From NCBI GenBank assembly GCA_019425045.1, contig JAHYYI010000002.1, positions 46,057-110,056 on the forward strand: a DNA stretch of 64,000 bases, in the 5' to 3' direction. The position numbers and the translations under genes are program-made. Below the pieces are notes generated by a model that did not search any database, was not told the origin of the DNA, and was given only the letters and a program-made list of their open reading frames with translations. Source of the stretch: Collinsella sp. (GTDB lineage: Bacteria > Actinomycetota > Coriobacteriia > Coriobacteriales > Coriobacteriaceae). Numbering within the stretch: position 1 is the stretch's first letter; each line of letters opens with the position of its first letter. Positions 1 to 8,200 of this stretch are shown one piece after another.

Positions 1-1477
1 ACGGTCGCGTTCTTCACGCTGCCGTTGATGAGCGCGCCGCCGAAGCCACCGGCCACGCCTGTGAAGCGCGTGGAATCGAGCATGCCTTGCTTGCTGGCAT
101 CGTGCGCGCGGACCTGGAAGCCGTCTGCCACGCCCGCCACGTTCGCGTGGTACACGTAGGTGCGGAAGGCGTCGAGCGCGGAGATGTTGCCAGTCTTCAG
201 CAGCTTGAGCAGCAGGCTCGTGGACTGGTCGCCGTTGGCATCGCCGTCGCCGCCCGCCACGGAGGCCACGCTCTCGATGTCCGCCTGGCCGAAGAATCCG
301 CCCGCGTACTGGCCGCCCTCCACGCCGCGCAGGCCGATGACCTGCAGTGTGTTGGTAACGGCGTCCGTTGCGCCCTCGTCCCGGTCCTTCGTGCCCGCGA
401 CCACGGCCTTCATCGATCCCGCGAAGCCGCCCGCCGCGCGGGCGTACTTGGTGGCGTTGCCTTCCTTATAGGAGCCGTCGACTGTGAAACCCCAGGCTGC
501 GGCGTTCTGCTGGGCCTCGGTCGCGCCATCCCCCGCCGTCACGGCGGAGACACTCGCACCGCGCACGGTGGAGACCGTGGCGTTCAGCACCTGCGCGAGG
601 TCGTTCGGCGTGGAGATGATGCTGTCCAGGATCTTCTGCAGCAGACCCGAAGACGCATTCGTGTTCACGTCCGCCACGCCCGCGGCCGTCATGAGGCCCG
701 CGTAGCCGCCCACGCAGTTAGCGCCCGAGACCTTGCGCAGGTTGGTGACGTTGTCGCCCGTAGCGGTGTAGCCGCCATGCGTGGCGCCGATGGACCAGCG
801 GTTGGCATCCTTGTCGGCATCGGAGAACGTGGCATCGCCCCACAGCTGCGCGCCAGAGGCGTAGCCCACGTAGCCGCCGGCAAAGCCGGTCTCGTGCTTG
901 AAATCGGTTCCCGTAGCCTTGACGGCCATACCCGTGCGGAAGCCCTGCACGCTGGAGCTCTTCACCACCGGAACGAGCACCTGGGCCACGTTGAGCAGCT
1001 GGCCGAGGTTGAGGTTCAGTCCGAGCACCTTCACGCCGCCCAGCTCCACGGCACCGCCCGTCTCCATGCGGCCGGCAAATCCACCCGCCGCGCGCATGGC
1101 GCGCACGGTCTTGGTGTCGAAGGCCCGGCCGTTGGTGACGGTGCCACCGCGCATGAGGCCCACGTAGCCGCCGGCCACACCGCCGTGCATGGTGTTCGCC
1201 TTGTTCTCGTATGCAGCGCGCCCAGCAACCACATTAGTACCATAGACGTAATCAGCGAGGAAGGCCGCGAGCTCATCCTCGGTGGTGAACGTCTTGCCGT
1301 AGAAATCGCCGCCATAGTAGCCCTTAGAGGCAACGTGCTGAGACCAGCTATTCCACGTCTCGAGGCTGATGCCGCGCACGGGGCCCGTGACCTGCGTGTT
1401 CTCCTCGGTGGGATAGGCCACCTGCAGAGCGCCCAGGATATTGTTGGCCTTCACCAGGCCGAAGAGCAGGCTGACGT
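1..1477 (-). CDS. Large GLUG-like repeat surface protein, distal part (partial, runs off the left edge)
   Basis: This frame stays open from about 1477 to the first base of the window on the minus strand. It continues the protein encoded upstream after a one-base shift. It keeps the same repeat grammar (AGGYVGLM, AAGGFAGRM, AGGYVGYA, VGGYAGLM, AAGGFAGSM, YAGGFFGQA, AGGFGGAL). There is no start of its own. In the upstream frame translation meets TGA at 1451-1453, a few codons after the run of four G at 1478-1481; five G would join the frames as ...AKTGDVSLLFGL. The C-terminus, and so any cell-wall anchor, lies outside the window. Function is unknown; a beta-helical secreted adhesin is the likeliest reading. 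Confidence 0.7.
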
Positions 1478-4400
1478 CCCCGTCTTGGCAGTGTCGCCAG
1501 GCTCCATATAGCCCGTGAAACCACCGGCCATCTCGGCGCCGTAGACGCTGCGGATGCGCTCGGCCATGGCGTCGCGCCGGGTGCCGGTGTAGTGGTTGCT
1601 GCCGTCCTTCTCGGACTCCCACGACGCGGCGCTCGTCCACGGCGCGTTGCTGGTGCCCCAGATGTGACCGCCGAGGTTATGCCCCACGTAGCCGCCTGCC
1701 ATGCCGCGCTGCACGCTCTCGGTGCTGGCGGCCTGCGCGCGCACGGCGCCGCCGCAGGGGATGGACGTGGTCTCGGAGTTGCGAACCGTGGGCACGAAGT
1801 CCTGCACGAGCGACGCGAGGGCGCCGTTGGTGCTCACCAGGCCGTGCAGCAGCTTGGCCAGTGCGGACTCGTTGTCCTTACCGGTGTTCAGCTCGCCCAG
1901 CACGCGCGCCACGTCGCCCGGCTCGATCTGCCCGGCATAGCCGCCCGCCGAAATCTGGCCGATCACGTAGGAGAAGTTGTAGGAGTTTGAATCCTGGATG
2001 TGCCCGCCGGAGACAAGGCCCGCGAAACCGCCCGCGTCGCCGATCTCGGAGCCCGTGGCACCGGAGCTCGCGCGCACGGCGAAACCGCCCGTGCCGCCCG
2101 TCACGTCGGAGTGCTCGATGGTGGAGACCACGGCACGCACCACGCCGAGCACGTCGGTGAGCCGCAGGCTCGTTCCCAGCAACGACAGGCCGTCGCCCAC
2201 GGAGGTCGCAGAGCCCACGTCCATGTGGCCGATGTATCCGCCGGCGTAGCGCGGGGCGGTGACGGCGTAGGAGCTCTTATTACCGAAGTAGCTGCTGCCG
2301 TCCGTGCCCTCGAGATCCTTCGGCTCGGTCACCGCGGTATGGCGCAGTTGCGTCACGTTGGAGTGGCTCACCTGCACGCCGGAGCCATAGCCGATATAGC
2401 CGCCGGCCGTGGCGGACTGGGAGGCCGTGTCATCGAGGCGCGAGGCAGAGACGACGAGGCCAGGGTTGGCGGCATCGCTCGGCCTGGCGCCCGAGGCATC
2501 CGCGGCCACCGTGTCCGCGTTCGACAGCACGCCGGAGCGGTTGATGAGGGGCACGTACCCCTCGACCACGTCGAGCAGCTGGGCGATATCCACTGTGCCG
2601 AGTTTGCCGAGCAGGCTGATTCCGCCCTTGCCCGCGCTCGCGAGCGCACCCGAGGTCACGCGACCACCCCAGCCGCCAGCGTACGCGCCGCCTGTCACGT
2701 GGTCGATGTTGATGACGCCCCAGGGGGACTGCTCGGCCGCGGTCTTCGCACGGGCGTACGCACCCGTTGCGTCCTTGAGGTCATCGTCGGTGTAGATATT
2801 GACCTTACCGCCCTGGAAGTCTCCCGCGAAACCTCCGGCGATATCTGCTTCAACGCTACCGCCGTTCACGAACGTCACCGTGGCGTTCTGGTAGTTAGGC
2901 AGCAAGTAGGGAACGGCGCCCACGAGACCGTCGACGGAGATGAGACCACCCTCGAGAAGGTTCTTGAGGACTCCCGAGTCCTCGCCCTCACCGTTCACCG
3001 CATCCGCAAGGCCACCCGTAGTCGAGACGCCTACGAATCCGCCCGCCGCACCGTCCGAAGTTGAGGCGTCAGCAGTGACCGCCTTTACGGCCGTGGCGTG
3101 AACGTTCGCCGACTTGGTGCTGTTCGCGCGTCCGAAGAAGCCGCCCGCCGCGTAGACGTTCGTCTCACCCGCGGCGTTCACGCCGGTCGCTGCCACCGTC
3201 ATGCCGGCTGTGACGCCCGCAACGGAACTGTCGGTCACCTCGACCGCCGAATACTTGGCCACCGAGAGCAGGCCCGAGACCTTGATGAGGCCGAGGACGT
3301 CGAGGCCGCCCACGTCGGCCGCGTCGCTCGGGCCGGAAAAGCCGATGAAGCCGCCGGCCTCGCCCTTGGCCTCGACCCGCTTCACGCCGGTGAGGGTCGT
3401 GGCGTCCACGTCGCCGCCAGTCGCGCAGCCGATGGCGCCGCCAGCGTAGCACCCGTCCACGGAGACGGTCGCACCGTCCGTGGCGCCCGCAACCGTCACG
3501 TTCGAGACCTCGAACATCTTGAACTGGCCGTCGCCGAGCTTCTGGCCAATCGCACCCAAGCCGAGGGTGTCGTTCAGCAGCGCCGCCACGGCACCGGGGA
3601 CAAGCATGCCCGCGATGCCGCCGGCGTAGCTGCCCTTGGCCGTGACGGAGTCAAGACCGGTGAGCGAGGTGGTACGGCTGGCGACCGCAGTGGCGTCGAG
3701 CTTGCCCTGCTTGTAGAACGCGAGGCCGCCCACGTGCGCCGTATCGGAGCTCGCGATGACCGGGCCTGTGCCGCGCCCCACCATGCCGCCGGCATAGTCA
3801 TTGGCCGAGGACACCATGAAGGTGCCGGCCATCTGCGCGCCGAGGATCTCGGACTCATTCAGGCCCGCAAGGGAAAGCAGGGTCGATGCCTTGCTCTGAT
3901 CCTCCGAGCCGAGCAGGCCCTTCAGCAGGCCGCCCACACCATTCAGCAGATTCGTGTTCTTGTAGTCACCCGCGCCGAGGTCCATCGCCCAGCCGAGCGT
4001 CGCCGCACCAGTGAAGCCGCCCGCGTAGGCGAGCATGTCGGCCGTGCCGTCCTGAATGCCCGAGGCCGTGACGTTGACCGCACCCGTAAGGCTATCGTTC
4101 ACCGCGTGGCTGCCAGCCATGGCGCCCGCAAAGCCGCCGGCATACGAGCCACCCTCGACCGTGACGTCCGCAGTGAGCGAGGAGGTCGCGACGATGCTCT
4201 GCGGAATGGCAAGCCTCGCGAGGCTTGGCAGGTCTACGCCCAAATCGGAGAGCGCGCCCTCCATCACGTCGTCGCGGATGACGCCCGCAAAGCCGCCGGC
4301 GTATGCCTTGGCGCGCACGGTGTAGGCGACGTCACTCTGTATATAGGCGTCGGTGACGATGGTACCGGCCTGCACGCCCGCGAAGCCGCCAGCGTAGTTC

Positions 4401-5974
4401 TTGCCAGCGGAGCCCAGGACGGTGCCGCTGGCGAAGTTTACGACGCCCGATTTCGAGATCGTGGGGTTGTAGTAGGCCACGGGGAGCAGCTGGCTCGCCT
4501 TGATGATGTTGTTGTTGAGCAGCAGGGTGATGAGGTCGCCCAGGCCTAGGCCAGGGATGAGGTTCAGGATGTTTGTCAGGAGCTTGACGATGTCGCCCAG
4601 CGCATCGGAGAGGATATCGTACTTGACCTCTCCCTTAACGTAGCCTGCGAAGCCGCCCGTCATGTCCGCCGCACTCGACACGCTCGCGCCCTCGACCTCG
4701 CATTTGTCGACCGTGACCTCACCCACGATGCGCCCGGCGAAGGCACCCGTGGCGAGCGAAGAGGGATCGGCGGCGCGAACGTTCAACAGGGACTCAATAA
4801 GGCCACTGAGGTCAACCTTGCCGAGTGTAAGAATCTTCAACAGGGTGCTGACGAGGCCGCCCACCACGGTGCCGAGTACGCCGAGGAGTGAGCTGATGAG
4901 CGTCTGATCGACCTTGACCTTGGTGGATTCGTTAGTAACAGAGACGTCCCGAAGCTTGATGTTGTTCACGTATGCGGGTGTAGCGGACCCGGTAAACGGA
5001 TTGGTTTCGCTGAGCTTGTGCGAAACGGTGCCGAAGAATCCGATGCCCGTGTGGCTGGAGACATCGAGCTTGCCAGTCTGAGTGACGTTTACATTGGAGA
5101 TGACGGGACGCTGGGCAGTGTCGTTGGTGGAGATGCCGTCGGCGTTAATGGTGGACCAGAGCGCGCCGGCGGTCTTAGCGGCGTCGGTGGTGGTCGCCGC
5201 GCCGAGCATGGTGCCACTGAACATGAGCGGGGTCCAGGTCGCGTTGGATGAGGTGCCGCTGGCCGCGTCGGAGCCCACGTCGATGTTTCGGAAGATTATG
5301 TAGTTGGCGTCGGCGGCGTAGGTCAGCGTCGAGCTTGTCGCGTTGCCGTCGGCCTTGACCTCGTTGCCATAGTCGTCAAGGGTCACGTAGCGTTTGCGAG
5401 TGTGACCCGCAAGGCTGACACCCAGCTCATCCGATTTCTCGCTCGAGCCCTCGTCCAATTTGGAGGTCGCGGAAAGGTCCGCGTCACCCGCGTAAATCTC
5501 GGTTTTGGAGCCCTCGACATCGACCCAGCCGCCTTTAATCAAGCCCGTCTTCCGGTACTCCTGCGTGATCTCCCAGACCGGACGTGTGACCTTCTTGCCC
5601 GAGCCTATCGCGCGCAGCTGCTGCTCGTTGCCAATCAGGATATAGGTCTTGCCGTTGATGGTTTTGGTGACCTGGCCTTGGAAGTCGCGGCCGGCGAGCT
5701 GCGCCAGGTCCTGGGCGGCGTCTTCGACGGCGGCGTCCGTGGCGGTTTGGGCGGCGGGCTGAGCGGTGGGCTGGTTGGTTGCCGTGATGGCGTCCGCGGG
5801 AGCGGGGGCGTCGGCGGTCGCGGCGTCGCTCGTGGTTGCGGGGGCGTCGGCATCCGCGGTGACATCGGCGTTGGAGACGCTATCCGCTGAGGCACCGGAG
5901 CCGGTCGCGGCGGACGAATCCGCGGCATCGGCTCCGCTGGCCTCGGTGCTTGCAGCGGTGTCTACCTGGAGCGT
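1451..5974 (-). CDS. Large GLUG-like repeat surface protein, central part (out of frame with its leader)
   Basis: An open frame of about 1,500 codons has roughly 20 copies of a short glycine-rich motif of the type YAGGFAG/AGGYIG, spaced 40-90 residues apart and separated by valine- and threonine-rich stretches. This spacing resembles GLUG-type repeats of bacterial surface proteins predicted to form beta-helices. No ATG, GTG or TTG exists in frame upstream of a TTG at 5542, yet the frame remains open through an Ala/Asp/Thr-rich linker (about 5730-5974) back to the poly-G tract. So the real N-terminus is the signal-peptide ORF at 5962-6153, reached only if the tract has 7 or 10 G instead of 9. 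Role in adhesion is inferred. An independent start at TTG 5542 would give a cytoplasmic protein and is unlikely. Confidence 0.75.
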   Translation of the reverse strand, partial: TLQVDTAASTEASGADAADSSAATGSGASADSVSNADVTADADAPATTSDAATADAPAPADAITATNQPTAQPAAQTATDAAVEDAAQDLAQLAGRDFQGQVTKTINGKTYILIGNEQQLRAIGSGKKVTRPVWEITQEYRKTGLIKGGWVDVEGSKTEIYAGDADLSATSKLDEGSSEKSDELGVSLAGHTRKRYVTLDDYGNEVKADGNATSSTLTYAADANYIIFRNIDVGSDAASGTSSNATWTPLMFSGTMLGAATTTDAAKTAGALWSTINADGISTNDTAQRPVISNVNVTQTGKLDVSSHTGIGFFGTVSHKLSETNPFTGSATPAYVNNIKLRDVSVTNESTKVKVDQTLISSLLGVLGTVVGGLVSTLLKILTLGKVDLSGLIESLLNVRAADPSSLATGAFAGRIVGEVTVDKCEVEGASVSSAADMTGGFAGYVKGEVKYDILSDALGDIVKLLTNILNLIPGLGLGDLITLLLNNNIIKASQLLPVAYYNPTISKSGVVNFASGTVLGSAGKNYAGGFAGVQAGTIVTDAYIQSDVAYTVRAKAYAGGFAGVIRDDVMEGALSDLGVDLPSLARLAIPQSIVATSSLTADVTVEGGSYAGGFAGAMAGSHAVNDSLTGAVNVTASGIQDGTADMLAYAGGFTGAATLGWAMDLGAGDYKNTNLLNGVGGLLKGLLGSEDQSKASTLLSLAGLNESEILGAQMAGTFMVSSANDYAGGMVGRGTGPVIASSDTAHVGGLAFYKQGKLDATAVASRTTSLTGLDSVTAKGSYAGGIAGMLVPGAVAALLNDTLGLGAIGQKLGDGQFKMFEVSNVTVAGATDGATVSVDGCYAGGAIGCATGGDVDATTLTGVKRVEAKGEAGGFIGFSGPSDAADVGGLDVLGLIKVSGLLSVAKYSAVEVTDSSVAGVTAGMTVAATGVNAAGETNVYAAGGFFGRANSTKSANVHATAVKAVTADASTSDGAAGGFVGVSTTGGLADAVNGEGEDSGVLKNLLEGGLISVDGLVGAVPYLLPNYQNATVTFVNGGSVEADIAGGFAGDFQGGKVNIYTDDDLKDATGAYARAKTAAEQSPWGVINIDHVTGGAYAGGWGGRVTSGALASAGKGGISLLGKLGTVDIAQLLDVVEGYVPLINRSGVLSNADTVAADASGARPSDAANPGLVVSASRLDDTASQSATAGGYIGYGSGVQVSHSNVTQLRHTAVTEPKDLEGTDGSSYFGNKSSYAVTAPRYAGGYIGHMDVGSATSVGDGLSLLGTSLRLTDVLGVVRAVVSTIEHSDVTGGTGGFAVRASSGATGSEIGDAGGFAGLVSGGHIQDSNSYNFSYVIGQISAGGYAGQIEPGDVARVLGELNTGKDNESALAKLLHGLVSTNGALASLVQDFVPTVRNSETTSIPCGGAVRAQAASTESVQRGMAGGYVGHNLGGHIWGTSNAPWTSAASWESEKDGSNHYTGTRRDAMAERIRSVYGAEMAGGFTGYMEPGDTAKTGTSACSSAW

Positions 5975-6153
5975 CCCCCCCCCGCGTTTTCGGAGGTATC
6001 GGCATACGCGGTCGAAGCGGTGAGGGTGCTCATCAGCTGGCGGACAGCGGCGGCGTTCTGGATGGTCAGCGCCTGGGAGATCTGGGGCACCGGCGATGCT
6101 TCAAACAGCATGAGTCCGGTCAGCGCTATCGCGACAGCTCGTTTCGCCCGCAT
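5962..6153 (-). CDS. Signal-peptide leader of the repeat surface protein (reads out of frame at poly-G)
   Basis: The ATG at 6153 follows a G-rich Shine-Dalgarno (GGGGGAG). It encodes a classic secretion signal: basic MRAKR, a hydrophobic core AVAIALTGLMLF, then a small-residue region. Translation continues to ...SENAGGG and, with nine G in the tract, ends at TAG (5962-5964), giving a 63-residue stub. One extra G (or two fewer) would fuse it to the large repeat protein. An in-frame TTG at 6165 is a weaker start. As drawn, the surface protein would not be produced, so this is read as the OFF state of a contingency locus, or an assembly error in the homopolymer. Confidence 0.7.
   Translation of the reverse strand: MRAKRAVAIALTGLMLFEASPVPQISQALTIQNAAAVRQLMSTLTASTAYADTSENAGGGRSR
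5975..5983 (-). repeat. Poly-G tract of nine (poly-C on plus), candidate slipped-strand phase switch
   Basis: Nine consecutive C on the plus strand lie inside the coding region just after the signal peptide. The reading frame needs 1+3k G to continue (7 or 10), so a single slip toggles expression. Position and length match known contingency loci of surface proteins. Confidence 0.7.
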
Positions 6154-6429
6154 GTTCTCCCCCAACTGTAAGACGGCTGTTAATTACAGTTTGTAAATTC
6201 TTGCATTCCTCGATGCGTAAGGCAACAAAAAAAACGAGATTGCGGAACTCTTACTTTAGTATACCGAAGCATTTCTTAGGAGTCGTCGAAAAATCGATAT
6301 CTCGGCGATTACAGTTTATTGATTCATTACTGTCGGCGGGGGGGTTATCTTGTGCGTGTTAACGTTCACGCCTCGTTGCCGCCGCACCTTTCCCCATGCG
6401 GCGACGCGACCCGTCCTGGGTAGGCTCCC
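6154..6429. promoter_or_regulatory. AT-rich upstream region of the surface-protein gene
   Basis: This non-coding stretch is much more AT-rich than its surroundings. It holds two copies of TTACAGTTT (near 6186 and 6310), an A-tract at about 6226-6234, and a run of seven G at 6338-6344. It probably carries the promoter of the minus-strand surface protein; no single -35/-10 pair is convincing. Confidence 0.3.
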
Positions 6430-6570
6430 ATGGATGCCTACGAGTCCCTGCTCGCCCGCCGCAGCCGCCGGCCCGTCCGCTTCGTGGTGGTGCTGGTGGA
6501 TACGTCGGCGCCGACGTCGCAGGACGACGGCACGCTCGCGATGGGCAACCTCCATAGTTTTGCAGTTTAA
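6430..6570 (+). CDS. Short ORF resembling a truncated nitroreductase N-terminus (doubtful)
   Basis: ATG 6430 to TAA 6568-6570 encodes 46 residues starting MDAYESLLARRSRRPVRF. That resembles the opening of nitroreductase-family proteins (a helix followed by RRSVR), but the sequence then departs from the family and stops. There is no clear ribosome-binding site. It may be a gene remnant left at the edge of the mobile element, or chance. Confidence is low. Confidence 0.2.
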   Translation: MDAYESLLARRSRRPVRFVVVLVDTSAPTSQDDGTLAMGNLHSFAV

Positions 6571-6619
6571 TTAGTTCGATTCAGCCCTCGGCCGTATTTC
6601 CGCCTAAGCCTTTCATGGT

Positions 6620-7471
6620 TTAGATGGCGACGTGGTTCGCCTCAATTGCCGCCGCCTCCTGCCTGATATAGCCGCTCATCGACGCCAGAACACGGTTTCT
6701 CAAGGAAGACACGTCGTGCTCATCGGCCCCCGCATTTCGCAACATCGTGCAGTACTCGCGGAGGCCGAACTGAGTCGCAAAGATGGTTGGCAACATCGAG
6801 GTGTAGCGTTTATCGACTACCTCCCTGACGACAGCGCACTCTTCCTTGCCCTGCCTCACGCAGGTGCCCAAATCATCGAGCACAAGCAGGCCGCAGTTCG
6901 TCAGAGGCCGGATAGAACGCCACTTGTTTTCTTCGCCGTAGTAGCTCGATCCCATCCACGTATCGCGAACCAAGTCAGCTACAGGCACAAAAGTAACATC
7001 CAACACTGCGCCGTCCTTCAATGAGCGTTCTACTAGTGACCTCGCCAGCCAACACGCCAATGTCGTTTTCCCTGAACCACTACCGCCGCTCACCCAAAGA
7101 GGGGGAGTCTTCTTCCCTTGATAGGAAGACAGCCAGTCGAGCGCTTTCTCGGGGATACGACTCGGATCAAAACTCTCATCCGACAAGACGCTCAAGACAA
7201 GCTCCGAGAAGCCGTTGTCCCTCAACAGCGCTCCGGAGTCTGGAGGACGGCGCTTCATCTTGGGCAACCCCATTAGTCCGGCACCACGCAAGTAATCCAG
7301 CGTCTGCTTTGACATGACATTAGGACTGCCGAAACGCTCTGCGTCTTTCTCGAGCAGGGATTGAAGAAGACTCGCCTCTTCGGTCTCAGGGGTTTTCTGG
7401 GTCCCTTCTGTCGAGAATGGCTGCAAGGTCTTCGATGTCTGCTCGCTCACCAATGTGGAGAGTGTATTCAA
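6620..7471 (-). CDS. DnaC/IstB-like ATP-binding protein (helicase loader) of a mobile element
   Basis: A P-loop ATPase of about 283 residues. Walker A is GGSGSGKTT (about residue 130) and Walker B is LLVLDDLG, followed by a sensor-like ATQF segment, the arrangement of DnaC-type helicase loaders that deliver the replicative helicase to an element's origin. The start is taken as TTG 7471 because AAAGGGG lies 5 bases upstream (7477-7483); the frame is open to another TTG at 7534. It overlaps the end of the upstream HTH gene by 86 bases, implying coupled translation. It probably supports autonomous replication of the excised element. An IstB-like transposition helper is an alternative, but no transposase is nearby. 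Confidence 0.72.
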   Translation of the reverse strand: MNTLSTLVSEQTSKTLQPFSTEGTQKTPETEEASLLQSLLEKDAERFGSPNVMSKQTLDYLRGAGLMGLPKMKRRPPDSGALLRDNGFSELVLSVLSDESFDPSRIPEKALDWLSSYQGKKTPPLWVSGGSGSGKTTLACWLARSLVERSLKDGAVLDVTFVPVADLVRDTWMGSSYYGEENKWRSIRPLTNCGLLVLDDLGTCVRQGKEECAVVREVVDKRYTSMLPTIFATQFGLREYCTMLRNAGADEHDVSSLRNRVLASMSGYIRQEAAAIEANHVAI

Positions 7472-7874
7472 TGTTTCCCCTTTCTGTTGGATGACACGGA
7501 TGACATGCTTGAGATGACAATGTTGGCGCGTCAAAACCTTCGCTGGGTGACAGGCTTGTCGTCACGCTCGCGGCAGGTCTGTCACCTGACAAGGTTGTCA
7601 GGCGACAGATGCTGAATTCGCTTCCTCCTCGTATGAGTGCGTGCTTGATGAGACCTTCACTCTCAAGGTCGTCCACCGCCCGCTGAACAGTGCGAACAGA
7701 TAAACCCAAACGTTCAGACAGCCAACGCTGGCTTACTCCGACCTTGTTTCCACAAGCAAAAGCACGTGAATGAAGCCAAAAATAGATCGCTACAGAACTT
7801 CCCCTGAGCTTGGCGAGCTTTGGAGCAACCGCATCGGCATCGCCCTCGAAATTAGGCGTGAACAGATCTTTCAT
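7386..7874 (-). CDS. Helix-turn-helix replication/regulatory protein of a mobile element
   Basis: A 162-residue protein whose N-terminal half carries a winged-helix signature (VSQRWLSERLGLSVRTVQRA, about residues 47-66), preceded by an alpha-helical segment with AIYFWLHSRA. The layout is reminiscent of phage and element replication initiators or plasmid Rep-type HTH proteins. The C-terminal half is low in hydrophobic residues and unrecognised. It lies between the excisionase and the DnaC-like gene and overlaps the latter. Such a pair commonly forms an initiator-plus-loader replication module, which is the proposed role by context. A simple transcriptional regulator cannot be excluded. Confidence 0.6.
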   Translation of the reverse strand: MKDLFTPNFEGDADAVAPKLAKLRGSSVAIYFWLHSRAFACGNKVGVSQRWLSERLGLSVRTVQRAVDDLESEGLIKHALIRGGSEFSICRLTTLSGDRPAASVTTSLSPSEGFDAPTLSSQACHPCHPTERGNIEYTLHIGERADIEDLAAILDRRDPENP

Positions 7875-7887
7875 GGTCTTCTCCCCG

Positions 7888-8103
7888 CTAGTCTACGTCG
7901 GAGTCCTTGGGGCTCGCGGAGCGAATGTACTCCTCGACCCACTCACGGCGAATGCGATAACTTCGCCCACAGCGGATAGCGCGAATCTTGCCTTCACGAA
8001 CGTACAAATAGACCGTCTTCTCGTGAAGGCCCAGAAATTTTGCAACATCGACTACGTGCAACACGTCAGGGAGACAAAACTCTCGATGATCAAAGCAGTC
8101 CAT
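7888..8103 (-). CDS. Excisionase-family DNA-binding protein
   Basis: A 71-residue protein with a MerR/excisionase-type helix-turn-helix: VVDVAKFLGLHEKTVYLYV, then REGKIRAIRCGRSYRI and a final helix. This is the usual pattern of Xis-like directionality factors. The start is ATG 8103 because AGGAG (8110-8114) lies 6 bases upstream; another ATG at 8109 directly abuts the AGGAG and is unlikely. It is the first gene of the minus-strand element operon and is divergent from the unknown gene at 8201. It would bias the neighbouring integrase toward excision. Confidence 0.75.
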   Translation of the reverse strand: MDCFDHREFCLPDVLHVVDVAKFLGLHEKTVYLYVREGKIRAIRCGRSYRIRREWVEEYIRSASPKDSDVD

Positions 8104-8116
8104 TAGCATCTCCTAG

Positions 8117-8145
8117 AATGGATTGGTGTTCCTTTTCCATCCATT
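8117..8145. promoter_or_regulatory. Inverted repeat in the divergent promoter region of the element
   Basis: AATGGAT (8117-8123) and ATCCATT (8139-8145) form a 7-bp inverted repeat, 15 bases apart, between the excisionase and the divergent unknown gene. It could be an operator for the element's own HTH protein. Confidence 0.35.
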
Positions 8146-8200
8146 TTTTTGTGATACCATGAATGAGAAATGAAAGTCAATAGTTGGATTGGATTAGATT

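Noticed and set aside
87..1511. Long plus-strand frame opposite the surface-protein gene
   Set aside because: Its composition (Arg/His/Ala/Val, no motif) is that of an antisense shadow in high-GC DNA; the minus strand carries the repeat motifs.
1592..4549. Several plus-strand frames over 100 codons
   Set aside because: All lie antisense to the repeat protein and have shadow-type composition.
6316..6555. Minus-strand 79-codon frame
   Set aside because: Contains an Arg/His low-complexity stretch and no start signal; likely antisense noise.
6554..6619. Left attachment site of the element
   Set aside because: I compared this region and the surface-protein upstream region with the tRNA-Met 3' end and saw no convincing match.
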